This document shows positions 1-6,283 of a DNA stretch of 6,600 nt, piece after piece. The translations under genes and the position numbers were made by a program. The first letter of the stretch is position 1, and each line of letters begins with the position of its first letter. This stretch comes from an uncultured Anaerolineaceae bacterium (GTDB taxonomy: Bacteria > Chloroflexota > Anaerolineae > Promineifilales > Promineifilaceae): the NCBI GenBank assembly GCA_937967805.1, contig CALBTC010000018.1:1-6600 (forward strand), read 5' to 3'. The notes beneath the pieces were generated by a model, which saw only the letters and a list, made by a program, of their open reading frames with translations, had not been told where the DNA came from and did not search any database.

Positions 1-189
1 GCGGAACCGTTCGTGGACGCGCTTGCCCAGCAATGCCTCAACGGGGACAAATTCGGTGTAATGCATGGCGGAACCATAGGCGCGGCACAGCGCCCGGTAA
101 GGCACGTCGGAATACCCGGCCATGGGCGACAAAATGGCGTCGCCAAAGACGGGCACATCGCCCACGGTGAATAAAGGTTGTTGCATCAT
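1..189 (-). CDS. dus: tRNA-dihydrouridine synthase, N-terminal part (cut by window edge)
   Basis: This is the first 63 codons of a gene that runs off the left edge. Translation from the ATG at 189 gives an N-terminus with an SPMAGYSDVPYR motif (residues 21-32), then LCRAYG (34-39) and TEFVPVEALLG (45-55). This is the FMN-binding start of the Dus/DusB TIM barrel, whose family pattern is APMAG-x-TD-x-PFR followed by a conserved TE. Family members use FMN and NADPH to reduce uridine to dihydrouridine in the D-loop of tRNA in the cytoplasm. Two adjacent ATGs (189 and 186) are both possible starts. No Shine-Dalgarno sequence precedes them. A TAAAAT box ends 6 bases upstream, so the message may be leaderless. 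The gene lies 134 bases after the VWA lipoprotein gene and is unlikely to be functionally linked to it. The family call is firm; the subtype (DusA, B or C) cannot be set from this part. Confidence 0.88.
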   Translation of the reverse strand, partial: MMQQPLFTVGDVPVFGDAILSPMAGYSDVPYRALCRAYGSAMHYTEFVPVEALLGKRVHERFR

Positions 190-195
190 GGGGGT

Positions 196-201
196 ATTTT
201 A
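196..201 (-). promoter_or_regulatory. Possible -10 box for a leaderless dus transcript
   Basis: On the minus strand the sequence reads TTTTTTGTTAAAATACCCCC directly before the first ATG of dus. The TAAAAT hexamer (5 of 6 to the TATAAT consensus) ends 6 bases before that ATG, which would place the transcription start at or next to the A of the start codon. This agrees with the absence of a Shine-Dalgarno sequence. No convincing -35 hexamer is visible at 16-18 bases, so the call rests on one short AT-rich match. Confidence 0.35.
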
Positions 202-219
202 ACAAAAAACGCGCGGTAG

Positions 220-282
220 GGGCGAGGCAGGTGGGTGAAACCCTTGCCAATCATTAAAACCTTCTCTCCACCTGGCTCGCCC
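220..282. repeat. 15-bp imperfect inverted repeat between the VWA gene and dus
   Basis: Arms at 220-234 (GGGCGAGGCAGGTGG) and 268-282 (CCACCTGGCTCGCCC) pair at 14 of 15 positions, with a single G/G mismatch at 227/275 and a 33-base AT-richer loop. In minus-strand RNA the hairpin would form about 40 bases after the VWA stop codon. A run of six Ts follows the hairpin, but only after a GC-rich spacer of about 9 bases, so this is not a textbook intrinsic terminator. It may stabilise the 3' end of the upstream message, act as an imperfect terminator, or be a dispersed palindromic repeat. It also overlaps the region where the -35 of dus would lie. Confidence 0.6.
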
Positions 283-323
283 AATTGCCTGGCCAACCCG
301 TTAATTTGCCAAACATGAGAAAA

Positions 324-1961
324 TTAACGGCCGACGCCTACGCTGCCACCAAAGGCGGCGGACATTTCTTCGTAGATGGCAGCAATGGAGGCTTCGTCGC
401 CAACAAAGTAGTTGCCATTGGCCTGGGTCGCCAGCCGCTCCAGGGTGCGCTCGTCGGCGTCGCCGCCGTAGGCAATGGTAAAGACGGTGGCGTTATTGTT
501 CAGTGCTTCCTGCATGGCCGTGGCTGCGTTATAGCGATAGCTGCGCGTGTCCTGGCCGTCGGTGAGCACCACCATGGCGTTGGCGGTAGCAGGCAGCGTG
601 GTTTCCGTCAGCAAGGCTGCCCCGTCACCGATGGCATCAAACAGGGTGGTGTCGCCGACCGCTTCCAGCTCCATGATGGCATTCACAATTTTGTCTCGAT
701 TGTCACCCACCTGTACGTGTCGCACGATAAGCGCCGGCTCGGTACTGAAGGCGATGAGGGAGAGATAATCGTCATCGCCCATTTGCTGCACAAACTGTAC
801 GGCCGCTTCCCGCATGTTCTCAATTTTGGAGCCGCGCATACTGCCGGAGGTGTCCAGCAGCATTACCAGGTTGACGTCTTTGCGCGCTTCCTGCCACAGA
901 TCCTGCACGGCAAAAATAGAGTTGGTAGACGGTTCTTCAAAGATGACGCTGGGTTGGTCCGGGTCGATGGCTTCAGTGGCGGGGAGGGAGACGGCCGTAT
1001 TCACCGGACGCAACCCATGATTGGCTGCCTCTTGCTGACCCGCTTCACTCAACAAATAGTCACGGAACAAAACGGCCGCTTCTTTTTCAGCAGAGGTGGC
1101 AGTTTCGCGAATGCAGGCCGGGAATTCAGCGATGAAGGTGCCTTCCAGCGGGTAAATCGCCACGATCTGGTTGCCGCCAAGCTGGGCTACGTTGGCTTCA
1201 TACATCACGCCGGCCGTTAAATAATCAACACCGCGCTCGGCCATGGTTTCTGCCAGGGCGCGAGTGCTGCTGCTGAACCAGGTGACGCCGCCTTCAAAGG
1301 CGCCCACGCTGGCCTGCACAATCGGCTGGCCGATGTCGGCCACGGTAACGGCTTCGGTTTTGGATTCGGCTGCCTGCACAATGGCCAGCAGGGTGCTGGC
1401 GCCGGAGCCGGACAGGCCGGGATGTGTGTGCCCCAGCTTGAACGATTCGCCCAGCGCGCCGCCGCTGTAATAATCCCAGGCGGCAGGGTCAGCGGCCAGA
1501 CTGCCGATGTCCAGCCAGCCCAGCGGCAGGCCGGGCCAGCCCAACGCCTCGGCCACCTCGCGCCACATGCCGATGACCAGTGGGCTTTGCGCCACGCTGA
1601 CGCAGTCGTTTTGGAAGCTGCTGTCGCCGCTGTCGGCCAGCACGTCGGTCCAGACGGCATCTTCGGGAATCCAGAGCGCCAGAGCCGGATCGTTGGTGAT
1701 CCGGTCAATGGCTTGCCCCGATTCTACGGCATTCAGCACCACGTAAGCAGGCTCGCCGCTGCTGGTGGTTGTTTCGGAGTTGTTGAAGGTGGTGACGGCC
1801 GTTTCCAGCCAGGGTGCCACCGTCGTATTAGCAATCACATTTACCACCACGGCATCGCTCGGCGGTCCCTCCGGGTCCAGGCCAAATAGCCCGCAGGCCA
1901 TAGTGGGCAAGGTTAACAGTGCAAGAAGCAGTAAAATAGTGCGGAAATTTTTGTATTTCAT
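324..1961 (-). CDS. Substrate-binding and VWA domain lipoprotein
   Basis: This 545-residue protein is predicted to sit on the outer face of the cytoplasmic membrane. Residues 1-23 form a lipoprotein signal (KYKNFR, a leucine-rich core, then TMAC with the lipidated Cys at 23). Residues about 36-330 resemble the periplasmic-binding fold of SBP_bac_11-type proteins, with a GLSGSGAST loop at 182-190 typical of anion-contacting loops. Residues about 364-535 are a von Willebrand A domain with a complete MIDAS metal site: D370-x-S372-x-S374, T438/T439, and D468 in LTDGQDT. Such domains bind a divalent cation and usually a protein partner. The same two-domain order occurs in actinobacterial and other bacterial proteins of unknown ligand. 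A GAGG Shine-Dalgarno lies 5 bases before the ATG, 4 bases after the stop codon of the upstream gene, so the two are very probably co-transcribed. No transporter permease or ATPase is present, so a sensing, adhesion or assembly role is as likely as uptake. Confidence 0.9.
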   Translation of the reverse strand: MKYKNFRTILLLLALLTLPTMACGLFGLDPEGPPSDAVVVNVIANTTVAPWLETAVTTFNNSETTTSSGEPAYVVLNAVESGQAIDRITNDPALALWIPEDAVWTDVLADSGDSSFQNDCVSVAQSPLVIGMWREVAEALGWPGLPLGWLDIGSLAADPAAWDYYSGGALGESFKLGHTHPGLSGSGASTLLAIVQAAESKTEAVTVADIGQPIVQASVGAFEGGVTWFSSSTRALAETMAERGVDYLTAGVMYEANVAQLGGNQIVAIYPLEGTFIAEFPACIRETATSAEKEAAVLFRDYLLSEAGQQEAANHGLRPVNTAVSLPATEAIDPDQPSVIFEEPSTNSIFAVQDLWQEARKDVNLVMLLDTSGSMRGSKIENMREAAVQFVQQMGDDDYLSLIAFSTEPALIVRHVQVGDNRDKIVNAIMELEAVGDTTLFDAIGDGAALLTETTLPATANAMVVLTDGQDTRSYRYNAATAMQEALNNNATVFTIAYGGDADERTLERLATQANGNYFVGDEASIAAIYEEMSAAFGGSVGVGR

Positions 1962-1974
1962 AAAAACCTCTATC

Positions 1975-3600
1975 TTACCGTCCAGCCGTAACCAGTGTCA
2001 GTTCCACAAAGCGGTCTTGTGCCTGGAGATTGGGATCATCTGTGCCGCGCCGCTCTTCCGGTGGCAGGGTGGCCTCTACAATGAAGCGCGCCGGGTCAAT
2101 CCCCTGCGACACCAGGTAATCGACGACGGATTGGGCGCGTCCTTCGGCCACTTCCAGGATGTCTTCTTCTTCATAGGGAGGCTCGTTGGCCGGCCAGGCG
2201 GAGGAACCGCGCACGCGCAGCAGCAGGCCGATGCTCTGGCTCATGGTGGGCACCACGCAGTTATCTAAAATGCGGCGTGATTCCAGCGTGAGCTCCGTTG
2301 ATTCGGGCAAGAAGTCAAAGCTGCGGCAGGGCAGCACGGCCAGCGTGGCGGCGGCATCGGTGGAGACGCCGGACAGATCAACCTGGGCTGAGATGGAGAA
2401 GGTGTCGTTGACGGGACGGCCGTTTGGCTGCAAGCTGGGTTGGTCGGCGGCGCGCAAAACAAAACCGCCATTGACCAAATCCTCCACGTTGTCATCAGGA
2501 ATATTAACGTCTGAGGCAGCCCAGACGCGGCGGGCAATTTGCAGCCGGGAAATGATGGGACGCGTGTCGCGCATGACAAAGGCGTTATCGCCCAGGTCGG
2601 CCTGGGCCACGTTTTCCAGCCAGAGGAACAGGTCTTCGCTGGCGGTTTCGGGGTAGACAAAGGTCCAATCGTTGTTGCCCCAGGCGGCAATTTGCTGTGC
2701 GGCCGTATCAAAATCTTCCACCTGGGCCTTGAGCGTATCAAACCAGGCGTTGTGGAAACTTTGCACCAGGTCGGCATTGTTCTGAATGGATTGACGTGAG
2801 GTAACAATCACGTCGATGACGATGCGCAGCTGCTCTGAGCTAAGAAGTTCTTCACCGCCGCTTTCCTCGTCGTCGTAGATGCTCGGTTCCCAGGCGGAGA
2901 CCACATCTGCCTGGCCGCTGTTAAAGACGTCGATGGCGTCTTCAACACTGTCTTGCGGCACCAGGGTTACCTGAGAGCGCGGGCTAAGCTGGGCAATCGA
3001 GAGGGCGTAGTAGACGAAATATTCACCCACGCTGTCGCGGGCAAAAGCGATGCGTTTGCCGGCCAGGTCGTTAATCGTCTCAATGTCGCGGCCCCAAAGC
3101 TGGTCGGCACCGGCGCTTTCATCCACAATGGCGGTGATGACGCCGGGGCTGGTGAGGGCCACAGAGTCCAGCGTGGTGAGCAAGCAGTTCCATTGGCCGG
3201 AGTCCAGCAGGGCAGTCCGCTGCTCCTCGGTGATGTCGTATTCGTCGTTGAGGAAGAAGGGGATGATGCCCAAATGGAAGCCGTGCTCAATGTCTTTGCC
3301 GCTCATCTGCATTTGCTGCAGGGTGAAGTAGCTGCCGAAAGCGTCGGCGCCACAGATGTAGGTGGGCAAATCGTCGTCTGCGTTGTAGTTTGGCCCCCAG
3401 ACAGGATCAGGGGAGTCGAGGTTGACGTTGGAGACGGTTGAGCCATTGTTGTCGATATCGCTGCCGCTAATGTCAGCGACTTCTGGCTCAGCGTCATCGG
3501 TGAGATTGCCGATGATGTTGTAGGCGGCAACGCCGCAGATGACGAGGGCGGCGACGCCGATGATGGCAATAAAGATGATGCGAGTGCGATCTAGTTTCAT
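1975..3600 (-). CDS. Membrane-anchored substrate-binding protein with C-terminal OmpA-like domain
   Basis: This 541-residue protein starts with a short basic stretch and one hydrophobic segment (residues 8-31). Cys22 follows LVI, which is a poor lipobox, so a signal anchor is more likely than a lipoprotein. An acidic low-complexity linker (35-70) follows. Residues about 78-380 look like an NMT1/SsuA-type binding protein of the nitrate/sulfonate/phosphate-like group: DLAGKRIAFARDSVGEYFV at 178-196 and the GQADVVSAWEPS hinge region at 229-240. Residues about 425-538 are OmpA-like: CRSFDF, a GRAQSVVDYLVSQGID block at 487-502 with the conserved Arg488, and a closing QDRFVEL that replaces the usual NRRVEI. 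The Asp of the family GHTD motif appears to be replaced (GSSA, 465-468). The start is supported by GAGG 8 bases before the ATG. The VWA lipoprotein gene follows after 13 bases. The ligand is unknown; the domain calls are firm, the transport role is not. Confidence 0.88.
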   Translation of the reverse strand: MKLDRTRIIFIAIIGVAALVICGVAAYNIIGNLTDDAEPEVADISGSDIDNNGSTVSNVNLDSPDPVWGPNYNADDDLPTYICGADAFGSYFTLQQMQMSGKDIEHGFHLGIIPFFLNDEYDITEEQRTALLDSGQWNCLLTTLDSVALTSPGVITAIVDESAGADQLWGRDIETINDLAGKRIAFARDSVGEYFVYYALSIAQLSPRSQVTLVPQDSVEDAIDVFNSGQADVVSAWEPSIYDDEESGGEELLSSEQLRIVIDVIVTSRQSIQNNADLVQSFHNAWFDTLKAQVEDFDTAAQQIAAWGNNDWTFVYPETASEDLFLWLENVAQADLGDNAFVMRDTRPIISRLQIARRVWAASDVNIPDDNVEDLVNGGFVLRAADQPSLQPNGRPVNDTFSISAQVDLSGVSTDAAATLAVLPCRSFDFLPESTELTLESRRILDNCVVPTMSQSIGLLLRVRGSSAWPANEPPYEEEDILEVAEGRAQSVVDYLVSQGIDPARFIVEATLPPEERRGTDDPNLQAQDRFVELTLVTAGR

Positions 3601-3743
3601 AAGATTTTCCTCGGAAAAGGGTAAAAATGGTTAATGGTTAATTGTAAATGGTTAATGATTATTCACCTGTATCTGGGGATATTCTTGTATTTTACACTGT
3701 GATATCTGTATTTACGGGTGTTTGATTGTCCGGTTGCATGGTT
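3601..3743 (-). promoter_or_regulatory. Leader region of the OmpA-SBP/VWA operon
   Basis: These 143 bases separate the decarboxylase stop from the OmpA-fusion start and are much richer in A and T than the flanking genes. Nearest the gene is the Shine-Dalgarno GAGG, then a tandem heptamer array (3627-3661). Further upstream, TGTAT(T/C)T occurs three times on the plus strand at 3668, 3686 and 3707, with start-to-start spacings of 18 and 21 bases; these could be operator half-sites. Several AT-rich hexamers could act as a -10 (for example TAAAAT on the minus strand), but none has a good -35 partner. No hairpin followed by a T tract marks a terminator for the decarboxylase gene, so read-through from upstream is possible. 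That a promoter lies here is inference from position and composition. Confidence 0.45.
3627..3661. repeat. Tandem heptamer repeat, five units
   Basis: Five consecutive 7-base units are visible on the plus strand: ATGGTTA (3627), ATGGTTA (3634), ATTGTAA (3641), ATGGTTA (3648) and ATGATTA (3655). Three units are identical and two differ at two positions and one position. The array ends 26 bases before the start codon of the OmpA-fusion gene, inside its probable 5' leader or promoter. It resembles the short tandem heptamer repeats known from intergenic regions of cyanobacteria and some other large bacterial genomes. It may simply be a slippage product, or a set of iterated binding sites. Confidence 0.8.
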
Positions 3744-5192
3744 TTAGATACGGTAACCCAGGTTGTTCAGGACGTCTTCGGGGGTTTGGCCGTGGATGAT
3801 TTGGAATTGGAAACGGCCGTCTTCATCCCGATCAATGATTAATTCATACGCCTCTGGCAGGACGCAATGTTTGCTGCCTTTCACCCCGCCCAGCATCTCC
3901 TGGTACGCGCCAATGCTAAAGAAGCCAATGTACAGATCATCCGTTTCTACCGGCAGATAGAGCGGTGATTGGCTCGGTTTCGGAGGGTAGACGTCATCGC
4001 TGTCGCAGGTAATGCCGCCCAACTGCACTTGTTGAAACGGTTTGTCCAGATGATTCAGCGGCAGCACAATAAAATGTTCGGAAAGCGCCCAACTGTCGGG
4101 GAAGGAGCTCATAATGGAGCCGTCGATGATGTACCAGGGCAGTTTGGAACCATTGTCTTTGACAGTGATAATTTTGAACAAATGCGCGCCGTGCTCCGAA
4201 GTGGTGTAACGGCCGAATTCACCCATCACATCCGGCACGGGCACACTGTACCGTTGGCACGCCTCCTGCAAATTGGTTAAAAGCTGGCGCGCAAATTCAT
4301 GGTAGTCAAAGTTAAAATCCAGCGTCATGGCCACCGGCATACCGCCGCCAAAGTTGAAGATGCTCAGGCTGGGATAGCGCTGCCGCAGCCGGGCGAATAG
4401 CTCGATGCCGGGCTTGAGCCAGCTAATAAAGGAGGGGATGTCGGTCAATTGGCTGCCTACCATGTAGTGGTACATTGTTAAGTTGAGATTGGGCGCAGCG
4501 GCAATGTAATCGGCCGCTTTCCACATATCTTTGGTGTTGAGGCCGAAGCGGGAATTGGCCTGGTCCATCTCAGCTTGAGTTTCATTAGGACCATAGCTTT
4601 TTTGGCGCAAACCGACATTGAATGTTTCGCCTGAGCTAAGAAACAGGGAAATTTCATCCAGGTCTTCAATGACCGGTGTCAGGTTTTCGTGTAGAAGCCG
4701 CAGTTGGAGGAGATTGCGGGCATAGAGAGACTTGGGTCCTTTGAAGCCATTGGCCACAATCATGCGATCAGGTGTGAGTAGGCCACGATCAATCATAATT
4801 CGGGCGATGTCTACGTCCACAGTAGAAGACATTTCGTGATGGGCGCCTGCGCCTAACGTGGTGCGAATCACTTCTTCAGCGGCGTTGGCTTTGGAGGCGT
4901 AGGTGTAATGAAATTCACCGGCATAATCCACCTCAGCAATGACGTCGGCAAAGACCTGGTTCATCTTCTGAATTTGCCGCCGGATGAGGGGCAGGTAGAC
5001 AATTTCCAGCGGGCTGGGCATGGTTTTTTCAAAGCCTTGAGGGGCTTCATCCAGGAAAATTTGGGCTAAATCGAGGCCATCCAGGTGCAGGTGACCATTG
5101 TGGGCGTACAGGTAGCGGTTGAAATGGTGGTTTTCGGGAACGGCCGTTTCCTTTTCCCAACCAATAACAGGATGCTCGGTCTGATCACTCAT
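3744..5192 (-). CDS. speA: SpeA-like (arginine) decarboxylase, PLP-dependent, compact form
   Basis: This 482-residue cytoplasmic enzyme has the alanine-racemase-fold decarboxylase layout. Residues 94-106 (FHYTYASKANAAE) hold the predicted PLP Lys101. IVANGFKGPK (145-154) matches the SpeA ICNGYKD region. VGSQ (245-248), FNFGGGMP (279-286, phosphate-binding glycines 282-284), GEFGRY (324-329), TCDSDD (395-400, catalytic Cys396 and Asp397) and GAYQEMLG (428-435) follow in the family order. CDSD and GAYQE-x-LG are hallmarks of biosynthetic arginine decarboxylase, which converts arginine to agmatine for polyamine synthesis. Typical SpeA proteins are about 630-660 residues. Here the C-terminus stops soon after the GQTPEDVLNNLGY block, so the usual C-terminal helices, and probably the internal helical insertion, are missing. 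The substrate is therefore likely but not proven. A GGAGA Shine-Dalgarno precedes the ATG, which overlaps the upstream channel gene by 8 bases (ATGAGTGA). No agmatine-processing gene is in the window. Confidence 0.82.
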   Translation of the reverse strand: MSDQTEHPVIGWEKETAVPENHHFNRYLYAHNGHLHLDGLDLAQIFLDEAPQGFEKTMPSPLEIVYLPLIRRQIQKMNQVFADVIAEVDYAGEFHYTYASKANAAEEVIRTTLGAGAHHEMSSTVDVDIARIMIDRGLLTPDRMIVANGFKGPKSLYARNLLQLRLLHENLTPVIEDLDEISLFLSSGETFNVGLRQKSYGPNETQAEMDQANSRFGLNTKDMWKAADYIAAAPNLNLTMYHYMVGSQLTDIPSFISWLKPGIELFARLRQRYPSLSIFNFGGGMPVAMTLDFNFDYHEFARQLLTNLQEACQRYSVPVPDVMGEFGRYTTSEHGAHLFKIITVKDNGSKLPWYIIDGSIMSSFPDSWALSEHFIVLPLNHLDKPFQQVQLGGITCDSDDVYPPKPSQSPLYLPVETDDLYIGFFSIGAYQEMLGGVKGSKHCVLPEAYELIIDRDEDGRFQFQIIHGQTPEDVLNNLGYRI

Positions 5193-6072
5193 TTGTTTTC
5201 TCCGGCAGTTGGCCCTGCGCCATCTTTACGGTGAGGGGCGTTAGCTGTATGGTTTCAAAAGGCATATCAATTTTGTGCTCAGTTAAGGATTTAAATATTC
5301 TTTCTCGCAGTTCAAATCGCTTTTCAACGTGAATGCGCTCATCATCAATCCAGGCTTGCAGCTCCAAGGCCACATTGTAATCGTTCAATTGAGTTATCAC
5401 CACACGTGGCGGCGGCTCCGGCAAGTAATCCCGGTCGTTTTGAATCACCTCAAGCAAAATCTTACGAACCTGCTCAATATCTTCATTGACGGCAACGGTT
5501 ACGCTTACGTCCAGGCGCAAATGCGGGAAGTTGGTATAGGAGGTGACTGTCTTGTTAATGATGTCGGCGTTGGGAACGGCCAGCATTTTGCCATCTCTGG
5601 TAACGATGCGGGTTGAGCGTAAGGTGATTTGCTCCACACGGCCGTAATTTTCGCCAACCTCCACCAGATCACCAATGACAAACGGCCGATCTAGAAAAAT
5701 GAGAATGCCGGAGATGAGATTGGAAAACGCATCCCGCGCGGCAAAGCCGACGGTAATGCCCACGATGCCCAGCGATGCCAGCAGCCCTCCCGTATCCACG
5801 CCCACGATGGATAAAGCGTTGACAATGCCAAACAGTAAAATGCTGTACTTAAAAATAGTATTAATGAAGGCCTGGGACGTCTTATCCAAACTGGATGAGG
5901 GATAAAACCGTTTTAACACCACCTGGATAACGAGCCAGCCGAGGTAAAAAGCGGCGAAGGTGATCAGGGCAACAACCAGATTGATCAAAAAATCAACCAG
6001 TTGCGTGCCTACTGTTTCCGGGTCGAACAGGGTTTGCAACCGTTCCAGAATCACGTCGATTAGCTCATTCAT
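5185..6072 (-). CDS. mscS: MscS-family small-conductance mechanosensitive channel
   Basis: This 295-residue membrane protein is close in length to E. coli MscS (286). Predicted membrane segments are at about 27-51 and 70-92, and the pore helix TM3 is at about 95-128. TM3 carries the Gly/Ala-rich GLLASLGIVGITVGFAARDA stretch followed by FSNLISGILIF-x-DRPF, the family signature. The cytoplasmic beta domain follows (FVIGDLVEVGENYGRVEQI, 131-149, then TRDGKMLAVPNADI, 158-171), then the mixed alpha/beta vestibule (about 180-282). Such channels open when membrane tension rises and release solutes on osmotic downshock. The start is supported by a strong GGAGG 6 bases upstream and a consensus TATAAT box beyond it. 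The stop codon overlaps the decarboxylase start, indicating translational coupling. The closeness of the match makes the family call firm; conductance and gating properties cannot be read. Confidence 0.95.
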   Translation of the reverse strand: MNELIDVILERLQTLFDPETVGTQLVDFLINLVVALITFAAFYLGWLVIQVVLKRFYPSSSLDKTSQAFINTIFKYSILLFGIVNALSIVGVDTGGLLASLGIVGITVGFAARDAFSNLISGILIFLDRPFVIGDLVEVGENYGRVEQITLRSTRIVTRDGKMLAVPNADIINKTVTSYTNFPHLRLDVSVTVAVNEDIEQVRKILLEVIQNDRDYLPEPPPRVVITQLNDYNVALELQAWIDDERIHVEKRFELRERIFKSLTEHKIDMPFETIQLTPLTVKMAQGQLPEKTNE

Positions 6073-6101
6073 CCGCTTCCTCCATTTCTATCTGGTGTAG
6101 C

Positions 6102-6107
6102 ATTATA
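6102..6107 (-). promoter_or_regulatory. Consensus -10 box of the mscS-speA operon
   Basis: The minus strand has a perfect TATAAT (context CGTTATAATG) whose 3' end lies 29 bases before the mscS ATG. It predicts a 5' leader of roughly 20-25 bases containing the strong GGAGG ribosome site. At a 17-base spacer the -35 position holds TTCCCC, only 3 of 6 to TTGACA, so the promoter would depend on its -10 or on an activator. Confidence 0.6.
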
Positions 6108-6228
6108 ACGAAAACCGGGATTGCGGGGAAAATTCGTTTAGCCTGGTTTAGGATTTTGCCCAAAAGCGCAAGGATGGAATGGTGAACGGCCGTAACCCAT
6201 GCTACGCTAAAAAACATCAACAAGAACC

Positions 6229-6283
6229 AACCTCCCGCAGGTTTTTACTCAGGTGATCGTTTTAGTTGGAACCTGAGGAGGTT
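6229..6283. promoter_or_regulatory. Leader hairpin with two alternative foldings, upstream of the GyrI-like remnant
   Basis: AACCTCC (6229-6235) pairs fully with GGAGGTT (6277-6283). After a small CG/A internal loop, CAGGTT (6238-6243) pairs with AACCTG (6270-6275), giving 13 base pairs in total. The 26-base loop contains CTCAGGT (6248-6254), which can instead pair with ACCTGAG (6271-6277), so the two hairpins exclude each other. The right arm is followed by TTTT and then the AGGAG ribosome site of the 6297 ATG, and it contains a second SD-like GGAGG. This could be an attenuator or translation-control leader, a weak terminator, or a palindromic intergenic repeat. No ligand-binding riboswitch or T-box consensus was recognised. 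Confidence 0.5.

Noticed and set aside
38..250. Minus-strand open frame of 70 codons over the dus start
   Set aside because: The overlapping frame from 189 gives an unmistakable Dus motif; this frame has an Arg/His-rich product typical of a shadow.
285..1220. Long plus-strand open frame of 311 codons
   Set aside because: It lies wholly antisense to the VWA lipoprotein gene, has no recognisable domain, and reflects the codon bias of the minus-strand gene. The minus-strand product has a signal peptide, MIDAS residues and a ribosome site.
1217..1708. Minus-strand open frame of 163 codons inside the VWA gene
   Set aside because: It is a +1/-1 shadow of the SBP part with a Pro/Ala/Trp-rich low-complexity product and no ribosome site.
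2953..3441. Plus-strand open frame of 162 codons
   Set aside because: It is antisense to the SBP-OmpA gene, with no domain and no supported start.
3627..3661. CRISPR array
   Set aside because: Units are 7 bases and directly adjacent, with no spacers or cas genes.
324..6072. Anti-phage defence or mobile island
   Set aside because: There is no nuclease, helicase, toxin, integrase or transposase. The genes are membrane and metabolic types of even composition on one strand next to a housekeeping tRNA-modification gene.
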